DNA of 64,000 bases, from positions 123,376,275-123,440,274 of the forward strand of contig NC_084834.1 in assembly GCF_033115175.1 (NCBI RefSeq), read 5' to 3'. Positions 22,390-32,313 of this stretch are shown piece after piece. The translations under genes and the position numbers were made by a program. Source of the stretch: Lepus europaeus. Its lineage: Eukaryota > Chordata > Mammalia > Lagomorpha > Leporidae. Position 1 is the stretch's first letter, and each line of letters begins with the position of its first letter. The notes below the pieces were generated by a model that worked only from the letters and a program-made list of their open reading frames with translations, searched no databases and was not told where the DNA came from.

Positions 22390-24533
22390 CAGCATCTCAC
22401 CATCCTCCTATACAGATTGCTTCTTTGTCCTGGGCACAGGGGCCATTTTGACAACACTTAGGACAAAGACCCAGTGGGCCCCTAGGGTTGGGACACTTTC
22501 TGTCCCAGTGGCCCATCTGGCCACATTTAAAGAATGGACCCCAGGGACACTTGAGGTTGGCCAGAGGACTCCTGCATTTGGCTGTGATACTGGAGGCAGC
22601 AGGTTGTTGGAAGGCCTTGGCCAGCATTTGAAATTTGGCCTTTTAGGCTTTCTCATCCCTCCCATTGTATACTTTAAAGACCACGTCTAAAATTTCTGCC
22701 TGTAGCTAATGGGCCCCTCTTGAGCTGCTTTAACTTTGCCTTGATATCAGGGAAACTCTGGGCAAAGAAATGGCTCATGAGGAGGTCCCAACTGTTGGGA
22801 GATTTTGGGTCTAGGTTGGTGTATTGGAGAAGGTCTATGTCAGAAACTGTAGCAAAGCGGAAGGGTTTTCCTTTTTATTTTGAATAACTCTTCCTAGTTT
22901 ATCCTAATTTACAGCTTTTCTGGTAGATTTCTTAAGGCCCACTAAGCAAGTAATGAAATGATTTCTGGCCATTACGCCATTGGGAGAGTTGTGATTTTAA
23001 TTGGGGCCCTGTTCTGGGACCACATATACTCCTATGGAATGAGTGGAGTCAGTGTGATGGGTCTCATCAGCATGGAGATGAGTCTGTTCCCAAACTTGCC
23101 TTCACTCCTCTGGAAGGTAGGTATCAGAGAGGATCATAAAGACATTGTGAAAACTCAGATCATAGGATTGGGTTAGATATTGAAACTCTTTAATGTACGA
23201 AGCTGGGTTAGAGGTGAAGGAACCCAGTTTTGTTTGATTTGTGAGAGATCAGCAAGTGAGAAAGAAATGTGGACCCTGACTATGCCCTCTGCTCCCAGCA
23301 CCTCTCGAAGGGGCAATATGGAGGCAGGCTCCCTAGCTGCCTCACGAGAGTGAGGGACTTGGGGACCAGGCACAGGAGAATGGGGAGTCGAGGGCTTGAG
23401 GTGGTGGTGGCAGAGTGGGAACAGTATGCTGGTTTAGTGGAATGGGGGAGGGCAAAAGTTGGAGCGAGGACTTGGTTTGAGATAAGGCACGGGCAGCTGG
23501 GGGAGTAGAAATGGACAAAGGCTGGTTTTGAGATAAGGGTGAGCGGGAGATAGGGGGAGTTAGAAACAGATGCCACTTCCTAGAATTTCTGGGTGGGAGG
23601 GGAAGGTGTCAATGAGACAGAGCTGGAGTGGACAGTACTGGAGTGGATGGTAGGCTTTGAGGTTGTTGAGTAGGAGGTGACTCTGCTGGGAACTGAGCAG
23701 GAAGGGGCTGAGCTGGTGCCTGTGGTGGGGGGTAGAATGGTGGGGGCTCATCCACAGGATTGAACATAGAACAAAGGGGTTTTGTTCTGGCTCTGGGTCT
23801 TTAGTGGGAGCCTTAGCAGCCAAGAGGACCTGAGCTGGGAGCAGAGAAGGTTTAGACCGGAGATAGGAGGAAGCTTGAACACAGGGAATCTCCTTTCACT
23901 TTCCCACTCAGAGAAGTGATAGAGATCCCAGATAATGTTGGGGTCAATTGTGCCATCAAGCGGCCATTTGGACTGGTTGTTGGGTCATACATGGGCTATG
24001 GCTGATTACAAAGATGAGGCGATGGCATTCATTTGAGATTCAGGGCCAACTGGAGAGAAACGAGATTACTCAGGAGACAACCAAGAGGACAGTCAGACTG
24101 GTGGATAGTAGAGGTCAGACTGGCAGATAGCAGGTGCCTGTGAGATTACAGCAGTCCAATAAGGAGAGTAAGGGAGCAGAGGTTGGGGGCTGTCACCTGT
24201 ACCCACTAGGGTTGGGGACGTAAAGCCTGTAGAAGGGAAACAGAGGGTTGAGTCGTCACCCACATCTGCTGTTGCTGGGGACACAAAGTCTGTAGAGGGG
24301 CATGAGGCTGTAGAAGTTGTGGGGCCTCGTACCAGCACTTCAGGGCTAAGCTGTGTAGAACCACAACCTGTACAAAGCCACAATGAGAGAATCTTCCACC
24401 CAACCCATCTTATCTCAGAACTTTGAAGGGCCAGTGTGTGGATGGAGATCACAGAGCAGTCAGTGAAGAAAGCAGCCTGGAGGTTTGTTTTGTGGTTGGG
24501 AATCCAGGATCCCAAAGCAGCTCCGATGCCCAA
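22390..24533 (-). pseudogene. Retroviral gag remnant
   Basis: The region downstream of the primer site holds broken, proline-rich frames (23300-23820), a capsid-start-like stretch at about 23173-23290 (VHISFSLADLSQIK) and a nucleocapsid segment near 22440-22530. The nucleocapsid keeps a CCHC-type knuckle, FKCGQMGHWDRKC, in which the first Cys is replaced by Phe, and a second, degenerate one. Frames are separated by stops and shifts, so no Gag protein can be made. The order proline-rich, capsid, nucleocapsid is as in gammaretroviruses. Confidence 0.7.
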
Positions 24534-24562
24534 GGGAAAGCAGGGCCAACAGGAGCGTCTGG

Positions 24563-24580
24563 GTCCGAGTCACAGCACCA
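24563..24580 (-). other. Primer-binding site, tRNA-His type
   Basis: One base beyond the 5' LTR the minus strand reads TGGTGCTGTGACTCGGAC. From memory, this agrees with the 3' end of tRNA-His (TGGTGCCGTGACTCGGAT) at all but two positions. tRNA-His priming is the defining trait of the HERV-H group, supporting a relationship to that lineage. Confidence 0.75.
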
Positions 24581-24581
24581 A

Positions 24582-24880
24582 TGAAAGGGCACCACAAAAC
24601 ACGCCAAACACTGGAATAAGGGAAGAGTTTATTGTTGATCGACAGGGCTGCTAGCAGTCTGTACTAGAAGAGGTCTTATATAGCTTAGCAGAGATAAGGA
24701 AGTAAGAACAGTAAATTGCATTGGGTGGGGTGAAGGCAGCGCATATGGTTGGGCTATTTGGTCTCCTGATTTCTGGTAAATCGGGCTGGACTTAGGAAAC
24801 TGAAACTTAGTCTACAAGATGGTGACTGAGCCTGAGCCAAAGATGGTGCCTCAGCTCCGATGGCACTGATTTCACTAACA
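24582..24880 (-). repeat. 5' LTR of the provirus
   Basis: Starts TGTTAGTGAAAT and ends in CA on the minus strand. It keeps a TATA-like word (minus-strand tatataa at about 24677-24683) and a poly(A) signal AATAAA at 24628-24633. Collinear with 19540-19892 but about 50 bp shorter. Confidence 0.85.
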
Positions 24881-25159
24881 GGTATCCTCAGGCACAAGGA
24901 GTCTGTTTTCTGCTAATTGACCCACTTATAGTGTCTTTCTGCCTCACTTTCCTAGATGAACAGGGTAAATATGCCTCTCCTAGGAAGGCACACTTTCTTT
25001 TGGGCTACAGAGAATGTAAACAGCCCAGCAGGACAGCCAGTGGGATGGGATTGGCACGGGCTGGTAAACTCCTCCAGCCTGGGGTTCAGGGGTCTCCAGT
25101 AGGCAGTGGCTGTGGTTACGAAGGGGCAATCTGTTGGGCACAGGGCTGGGCTCCATTAG

Positions 25160-25246
25160 TACATTGGGACAGGTGTGTGTGTGTGTGTGGTCTCAGCAGA
25201 GAACTGAGAGGGAGCGGTGGAGTGGTCTTCCACAATCAGCCTGACC

Positions 25247-25277
<31 letters not shown>

Positions 25278-25340
25278 GTCTCAGCAGAGAACTGAGAGGG
25301 AGCGGTGGAGTGGTCTTCCACAATCAGCCTGACCAGTAGT
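25160..25340. repeat. Local tandem duplication with GT microsatellites
   Basis: Two copies, about 80 bp apart, of a unit made of (GT)n plus ggtctcagcagagaactgag and following sequence to 'cagcctgacca' (GT tracts at about 25173 and 25250). The second GT run is longer. The flanking sequence 25290-25440 also has a diverged relative at 28050-28180. Confidence 0.85.
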
Positions 25341-25545
25341 GGGTGATGCATGCAGGCAAAAGGACTTGCACTGTCCAAAGGGCTCAGAACAGTTTGCTCT
25401 GCATCTGTGGGTGGGTCAAAGACTCTTTTCATGCAAATCTAGAATCAGTCTCTCCACGGCCTCCGAGGGAACCATATTGCCAGAGTGTCAGATCTGAGGA
25501 CCCATATTTCCAGAGTGTCAGCCATCTCGCTCCAGGACGCGAGGA
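25285..25545. repeat. Diverged duplication, partner of 28045-28260
   Basis: Shared ordered words include 'gtggagtggtcttccacaat' (partner 'gtggagtggttgtccataat'), 'gggtgatgcatgcaggcaaa' (partner 'gggtgatgcgtgcaggcaga'), 'caaagggctc' and 'atttccagagt'. It is either an old segmental duplication or two copies of an unnamed repeat. Confidence 0.6.
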
Positions 25546-25559
25546 TCCAGCTCCCGACT

Positions 25560-26455
25560 AAGACTTTAGGCGGGGTGAGGAGAGGAGATGATGAAAACAT
25601 CAGTAGCAGGAAGGTCTGGCGGGCATAGTGGTTTTAAGCAGGAATGGAACGGGACCGACTTCAGGCAGTGGACCAGCGGGCCTCGAGGCCGTGCACAGCA
25701 ATGCAAGGTTCTCACCGGCAGCTCGGGGGATCGCAGGGTCTTGCCTGCCGCAGCCATGCCCACACCCCATACCCGGGAGCCTGAGCTTGAAGAGCCTACC
25801 GCACCCGAGCTGCAGGGGCGTGAACCGGAAATGCTTGCCTTCACATCCCGGATAGGAAGGTCTGCTTCCGGGTCGACTGGGCACGGCGTTCCCGAGAAGC
25901 AGGTCCAGGAGAAAAGTCAGGGCCAGTGTGGGCGAGGCTTGGGCCCCTCTCTGCCCAATCCATAGGGCCTACAGCGGGGAAGGGACATGGGATCCCCGGA
26001 GGGCGTCCAGCTTTGCGAGAGCCTCTGCCCGGCAGAACCCCAGTGTCTACCTTCGTGTCCTCGCGAGCCCAGTGGGCTGCTCCCACTCACGGATTTTCAC
26101 TTACCTTGAGTTGAAAGCTTGGCGTTGTCGGGCCGCTTCGGTCCACGGCAGAGCTGCTGCTCGCTTGCAGACAGTTCAAGCGGGCGGCCCTGGTGCTCTG
26201 CCTGCTCCTGTCGGCTCGGGACCCCGGGAGGGGTCCTGTGGGAGCTAGGTGCATTAGGACTCTGAATCCGTCCTTCGTTTCTCACGGTGGAAGCCAGAAT
26301 GTGACACGTCAGACCCTGCCTGTGCCTGCTGCGCGGTTGCACCCTGACCCCCACTGACCCGGTTTGCGCCCCTCACCCTGAAGGCAGAGACGCCGCGTGG
26401 ACTCGGCTCCCAGGACCTCCCTGCACCAGGACCTGGGCCCTGCGGGCTGAGGCAT
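25560..26455 (-). promoter_or_regulatory. CpG-rich block with a minus-strand splice donor
   Basis: GC-rich and CpG-retaining. On the minus strand the sequence CAACTCAAG|gtaagtg at about 26104 is a near-ideal 5' splice site, so a non-coding first exon ending there is plausible, with transcription toward lower coordinates. Open frames on both strands lack known domains. The gene served could not be identified: the next features on that side are a retrovirus and a dead USP17-like copy. Confidence 0.4.
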
Positions 26456-26459
26456 TGCA

Positions 26460-26905
26460 GGTTTGTGTCCGGTTTATTTCTGGTTCCACTGAGAGTGTTG
26501 CACTAACAACATTGAATGCTTCAAAATCACTGATAAAGTATTTCAATATTCTCACCATAATGAAATGATAAATGCTGGAAGTGATTGTATGCTAATTATC
26601 CTGACTTCAGCACTACACACTGTGTGGTGCTATTGAAACATCTCATTGTACTGCATAAATATGTAGTTGTTAGGTATAAAGTAAAAAAAAAAAAAAAACA
26701 CCAAAATTATTGTGTGTCTTGAGTACATACATTCCTTTTTCACTTAATTTATTCTACTTCATATCGAAATGATTTGTAAATGTAAGTATATTTTAGACAA
26801 ATGTGGTTGATATTCCATAATTTAGTTAGCTTCTAAATATTTTGGAATTTCTCCTTTGTCTTTATGTTTATTCTCATGTACCTGAAATTGTTCTTGAAAT
26901 ATATG
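26460..26905. other. AT-rich spacer, nothing recognised
   Basis: Contains an A run at about 26683-26698; no gene or named repeat could be assigned. Confidence 0.5.
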
Positions 26906-26912
26906 AGGTTCT

Positions 26913-27264
26913 TTTTTTCTTAAAGATTTATTTATTTTACTTGAAAGTCAGAGTTACACAGAGAGAGGAGAGGCAGAGAGAGAGAGAGAGAGAGAGAGGT
27001 CCTCCATCCAATGATTCACTATCCAATTGGCTGCAATGGCCAATTGCAGAGCTGTGCCGATTCGAAGCCAGGAGCAAGGAGCTTCCTCCGTGTTTCCCAT
27101 GCGGGTGCAGGGGCCCAAGGACTTGAACCATCTTCTACTGCTTTCCCAGGCCACAGCAGAGAGCTGTACAGGAAGTGGAGCAACTGGGTCTTGAACTGGT
27201 GCCCATATGGGATGCTGGAGCTTCAGGCCAGGGCGTTAACCCACTGCGCCACAGCACCAGCCCC
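26913..27264 (-). mobile_element. C-type SINE
   Basis: Reverse orientation: 'cttaaagatttatttatttta' at the left, a GA tract at 26960-26998, 'ccactgcgccacagcaccagcccc' at the right. Short target duplication aggttct at about 26906 and 27268. Confidence 0.92.
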
Positions 27265-27274
27265 GTTAGGTTCT

Positions 27275-28044
27275 ATCCTATGTTTTTGTTTCCTATTTCT
27301 GAATATCTTATTGCAAGTATAGAATGTGGAATCTGTAAAAAGTATCTTCCTTAGGAGATAGATCAATTTATTTTTCTATAATAAAAAATTATTTTCCTGT
27401 ATTTATAGGGATATTTCATTGGATTTTCTGTTCACATGGATATTAAAAAGTAGTAAAACTGAGTTTTCAATTTCGGTAGATTAATTTACATCCATGATAA
27501 ATTTTAATGTGAAATATTTCCTCTTCTATTTCTTTACCATTTCCGCATGTTTAAAAATGAAATCTCATATGCATTTGAACGTTTTCAGCAATATATATTT
27601 TGCACTAGAAAAAAATATTTGCACTTTTGTCAACAAACTGCTCCATGCTGCTCTGCACGTCCCCTTTTGACATAAGTCAGTCATCCTGAAATGTCTCCAT
27701 AGTGATGCATGCACTTGTAGCTCATTAATTTCCACAAAAGATTACTAATTACTTACGTGGATGCATTGGGTACTTTTTTCCTTCCTTTTACAACTAGCTG
27801 ATATCTACATAGTTTCCACCACTTCTTTTTCAATAGAAATCTAGCCATAAGCATTTTGGCCAAATGTTCTTGCTAACGTGAGAAAAAATATCAAGGGATG
27901 GGATCACTACAGCAATATTTTCAGGTGCACTGCTCTGTGGTCCAACTTTCCAGTGTTATTTTACCCTTTAACACCTCATTTCCCACCTCTCATGTAATCA
28001 TTTGAGATCCTGCAAAGTCTAGAAAGCCCCATTTAATTATTTAT
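27275..28044. other. AT-rich spacer, nothing recognised
   Basis: No coding or RNA signal seen. Possibly an old L1 or DNA-transposon remnant, but I cannot name it. Confidence 0.45.
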
Positions 28045-28260
28045 TTTATAGTGAGAGGTGGAGTGGTTGTCCATAATCAGCTTGACCAGCAGGGGGTGAT
28101 GCGTGCAGGCAGAAGGACTTGGACATCCCAAAGGGCTCCAGACATTTTGGTCCGCATCTGAGGGTAGCTTAAAGGTTCGTTTCATTCAAATGTGCAGTTT
28201 TGGCACCTGAGGGACCCATCGTATTTCCAGAGTCCCAGATGATTGCACTTTCACCTGGAT
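28045..28260. repeat. Diverged duplication, partner of 25285-25545
   Basis: Collinear with the segment near 25300-25520. The GT expansion is absent here. Confidence 0.6.
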
Positions 28261-28628
28261 TGCCACAGAGGACTCCAGGCTCTAAGACAACACAGACAAT
28301 TCTGCTGAGGCGCCTAGCTGTGATGCTTTCTCCACCTTTTATAGCCATTTCTGTGGTTCAGAATATTCTCTGATAATTTTTAGTGTTTCCGGAGGGCCAA
28401 CAACTCCCTTCTTGAGTCATCAAGTCTGTCACAAGATGTCCCTGAACCCTCAAGATGAAAAGTTACTGTTTAGAAACTCAGGCTGGGCAACTGCTCCTCC
28501 TAAGCCCTGAGGACAGCATGAAACTGTGCCGCTGGGACATTGCCTCTGTAATTCAGAATGGAATCTTCAGTAACTGATTGTGTAGGGCAGCACAAAGTTT
28601 CTATGACAGTGGTGGCAGTAATGGCAAC

Positions 28629-28968
28629 TTTTTTTTTTTTTTTTTTTTTTTACGTTTTATTTATTTATTTGAAAGGCATAGCTACAGAGGTGCAGAGGCA
28701 GAGAGACAGAGAAGTCTTCCATCTGCTGGTTCACTTCCCAAGTGGCCGCAATGGCCCAAGCCAATCCGAAGCCAGGAGCCAGGAGCTTTTTCTGGGTCTC
28801 CCATGCAGGTGCAGGGTCCCAAGGACTTAGGCCATCTTCTTCTGCTTTCCCAGGCCATAGCAGAGAGCTGGATCAGAAGTGGAGCAGCTGCTACTCAAAC
28901 TTGCACCCACAGTGGATGCTGGCATTGCAGGGTGGTAGCTTAACTCTCTGTGCCACAGTGCCAATCCC
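28629..28968 (-). mobile_element. C-type SINE with long poly-T end
   Basis: Poly-T of about 23 bases, then 'acgttttatttatttatttg', 'cttcccaagtggccgcaatggc', and the tRNA-like head ending near 28968. Confidence 0.92.
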
Positions 28969-28979
28969 TCATTATTTCT

Positions 28980-29808
28980 GAAGATTCAGAAAATAGAAAT
29001 TCTTCTCAAGTACAGAATCCCAATTCTGAGCAAGTCCAGGTAATACATTTTACATTCTCAACTGCAGACATTTGGGAATGATACTTCTGTGTCAGTTCTA
29101 GTACTGAAATTACTGGAAAATAACCAGAGACCTATTTCTTGGTTCTTATTCCCCTTGGTAGCTTTGGCCTTCCTTCTAAGACAAGTGAGTTTGCCAGTGT
29201 TCGTGAGTACCTGATCTCTTATGTCCCTGGCTGAATGGTACACCAGGAAACTTTCCTGTTTCAGGATTATTTTTTCTCATCCCATCTGTGTATTTTGATG
29301 GGTAAACCGTGACTATATTGAAAGACATGGTGAATTCTATTTTTCTTAGGTTGAATTCAGATTTTAGTCAGTTTTGTTCTTGGAGAAATTTCCACTGATC
29401 TAAGGTGAGTTCTTCAGTGTTTTTTTTTCCAAGTGCACCCGTGATGCTACAGCATTAATGTTGGAATCTATTTTGAGGTCTCCTTATGCACTTCCATGTC
29501 TTTGTCTTCAGCCTGAAAGGCTCTTGGTTCCACACCTATTTGTATGTTTCTGTTTACCCCATCAAATTCGCTCTTCTGAACTAAAAGAGGACATAGACAC
29601 TTTGATTCAGGGTGGAAGCAATCTCACAAGTGGTTACCTCAGTGTTGTCTATTTTATACCATGGTGGTTCCCAGCTTTTAGATAACAAGTAATGCCCATT
29701 GTGGCAACTCAACCTAACATAGACAAGAGCATCACTGACGTATTCTAGTGGTCCACAGTTCTGCTAAGACAAGTACTGTACCTTGTCAAGGCACTCAGGA
29801 TATATTTT
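28980..29808 (-). pseudogene. USP17-like pseudogene B, C-terminal half only
   Basis: Collinear with 61265-62000 of the intact gene: 'gaaattactggaaaataacc' matches 'taacatcaccggaacagcaac'; 'tttgccagtgttcgtgagtacc' matches 'ggttgccaggattcatggccacc'; 'ctttgattcagg' is identical in both (29604 and 61790); 'cagttctgctaagacaagta' and 'aaggcactcaggata' match the start of the YPECLDMRPYM-coding region. Frameshifts and stops remove all coding ability. It ends abruptly at the poly-T start of the L1 at 29809, and the missing N-terminal half is not found on the far side of that L1 (38.2-40 kb). Confidence 0.75.
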
Positions 29809-30251
29809 TTTAAACTTTTATTTAATGAATATAAATTTCCAGTATACAGCTTATGGATTACAATGGCTTCCCCTTCCCATAACTTCCCTCCTACCCGCAA
29901 CCCTCCCCCTCCCGCTCCCTCTCCCCTTCCATTCACATCAAGATTCATTTTCAATTCTATTTATATACAGAAGATCAATTTAGTATAAAATACTTCAACA
30001 GTTTGCACCCACATAGAAACACAAAGTGAAACATACTGTTTGAGTACTAGTTATAGCATTAAATCAAAATGTACAGTACATCAAGGACAGAGATCCCACA
30101 TCAGGAGCAAGCGCACAGTGGCTCCTGTTGTTGACCCAACAAATTGACACTCTAGTTTATGGTGCTAGTAACCACCCTAGGCTGTCGTCATGAGTTGCCA
30201 AGGCTATGGAAGCCTTCCAAGTTCCCCGACTCTGATCATATTTAGACAAGG

Positions 30252-32085
30252 TCATAAAAGACAGGGTGAGGATAGTAACCAATGATCCTAAGAGTGGCCT
30301 TAACCAGGTCTGAACAATTATACAGCATTAAGTGGGGAAGAGGACCATCAGTACACACAGGTTGGGAGTAGAGCCATTGGTGGTAGAGTAGAGGTTATGA
30401 TTACAAAGGAATGAGGCTCAAGTGCACTAGACAGGGTCTAGAACAAAGGACAGAGTCATTATTAGAGGAGCTAAGAAAGGTGCTGTCTAAGCTACAAGTA
30501 ATTTTTCTGATTGAGAGGCAAATAGAACCTGACAGAAGGAGCTTGATAATAATCTGTTGGGTTTTAGGCCTTGTAAGTTAAGAGGCCCAGACCTATCTAT
30601 CTCTTCACATGGGGTATATCCTAAGGGAGGTGTGAACCTCCTAGGGGAAGGCACTCTGTTGACTTTCATTACTTGGCTGGCCTGGGAGGAGAGCTGGCCA
30701 GGTAAAGGCAGGTGGCATCTCTAACAAGAAATTTACAGTTCTGCCTGCAATGTTGCTGACCCTACTTGGCCGTCCCCTCAGCTGCAGTGGTCACTTTGGA
30801 AGTTGGGCTGAGTGAAGGGCTTTTCAGCTTGGAGCCAATAAGATCTGTGGCTCTGACCTGGGCATCCTTCGACTCCAGGGCAGGTCCATTTCCAGTGATC
30901 CAACTCTTGGCAGAGCTGCCAGGGCTCTTCACAAGCTGACTTCTGCTGAAGCCCAGGCTTACCACATTGAAAGCCACTGCAGTGGACTGGCCTGTTGGGT
31001 CTCCTTGAGGGCAGATCACTGCACAGATCAGCCATTAATAGGCCTGCCACCCATTGCTTCTGATGCCTAGCTTTCTTTTCCTCCTGGTTTGTGTTAAAGC
31101 AGACCAGAGGATGCAAGTCAAGGGAGTGCCCGTGTCCCATCTCTAATCTTCGGTGGCCTGAACTACAAGTCTATAGTCACAGGCATGTTCTGTAGTAGTT
31201 TTTCTAAGGTAGACAATGCCCATGAGGAAAATTATATTCTCACTTTAAAACTTTCTTTCCCTTTGGTCTGAAAGGGAGGTTTTTTTTTCTACTTACTGTA
31301 TACTTTGCTGATTGCGATGTGAATCTAGCTATGAGATTATTAGTTAAGTTCTTATTTTGGCTATGCTATTACAGAAAAATGTCAGCCATCTCTTATAAGG
31401 TCTAAAGATTAAATTGTGCGTCCCACAGATTCCTTCATAATAGAATTAGTTCCCTACCTTGAAGAGAATAGAGAAGTGAAAGAACAAGTTGGGCTTAGAA
31501 TAGAGAAATGAGGGAGCAAGTCCTAGATCACTTGCTGACAATAGCAATATTACATGAATACTTAGCAAACCGTTTCAACCCTTAGATAAGAACTTAATAA
31601 AACATTTACCGGAAGGTCCAATGCCTTCTATAAATTTTAAGAATCATGTATTTGAAAACACATCTTAAATATCTAACATGGTGTAGTTTGTTTAACCAGT
31701 AACCTTAAGCACAACCATATAAAATGTTTTTAGTTTCTTTCTACCAACAAGTTTAAAACATATGATACACAGATTCAGGTCATACAAATTAAAATGTATC
31801 TTTGATTGATTTTAGCAGCTTAAATTTATGGACAATCTTATCTATGAGCCCTTTAAAATAAAACTCTTAATAAATTTCCCCATGTGGACATACAATATGT
31901 ACACACATATAACATAGCATAATAGACCAATATCAAAATCCAAAATATCTGGTTGAAATAAGATTCCTTAAAATCATGACATAACATAGACCAAATCTGA
32001 TCATTGTTACAACGTGATTATTCAAGTCTTTGAAAATAAGCACATAGTTAAATAACCCATAGCTCTTCATCTCCTCCCTCTCTTT
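30252..32085 (-). mobile_element. Retrovirus-derived insert in the L1 3'UTR
   Basis: Compared with ordinary L1 3'UTRs here, sequence matches up to 'agacaaggtcata' (30250) and again from 'cctccctctctttttcc' (about 32073); between them about 1.8 kb replaces about 0.5 kb. On the minus strand 30762-31140 encodes gag nucleocapsid-like sequence: QEEKKARHQKQ, then FQCGKPG, then QLCQELDHWKWTC, a CCHC knuckle whose first Cys is Trp. 30255-30420 matches env-side sequence of the provirus at 20165-20800 ('agagtggccttaaccaggt' versus 'cgagtggcattaaccaagt'; 'gattacaaaggaatgaggctc' versus 'aattacaaagaaatgaggctc'). The origin of 31150-32080 is not known. The same insert occurs in the L1 at 46462. Confidence 0.75.
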
Positions 32086-32313
32086 TTCCACTCTTAGATT
32101 TAACAGGGATCACTTTTCAGTTAAAATTTAAACACCTAAGAATAATTGTGTGTTAATTACTGAGTTCAACCAATAGTACTAGAACCACAACAACAACAAC
32201 AAATACTAAAAAGGATAAAGTATTACATTGTACATCTAAAGTCAGGACAGGAGCTGATCAGTTCATTGTTGCTTATAGTGTCCATTTCACTTAACAGGTT
32301 TCCCCTTTGGCGC

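Larger units (their letters stand above)
19540..24880 (-). mobile_element. Class I (gamma-like) endogenous retrovirus, HERV-H-like primer site, defective
   Basis: A provirus of about 5.34 kb, minus strand, bounded by LTRs of TG...CA form and by a perfect 5-bp duplication ggtat at 19535-19539 and 24881-24885. Sense order: 5' LTR 24582-24880, primer site, leader and gag-like region to about 22390, a short protease-like stretch, env-like region to about 20300, polypurine tract, 3' LTR 19540-19892. No reverse transcriptase, RNase H or integrase motifs were found, and the length is several kb under a complete gammaretrovirus, so most of pol appears deleted. All reading frames are broken. The LTRs differ at many positions, so insertion is old. 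It interrupts USP17-like pseudogene A. Confidence 0.85.
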
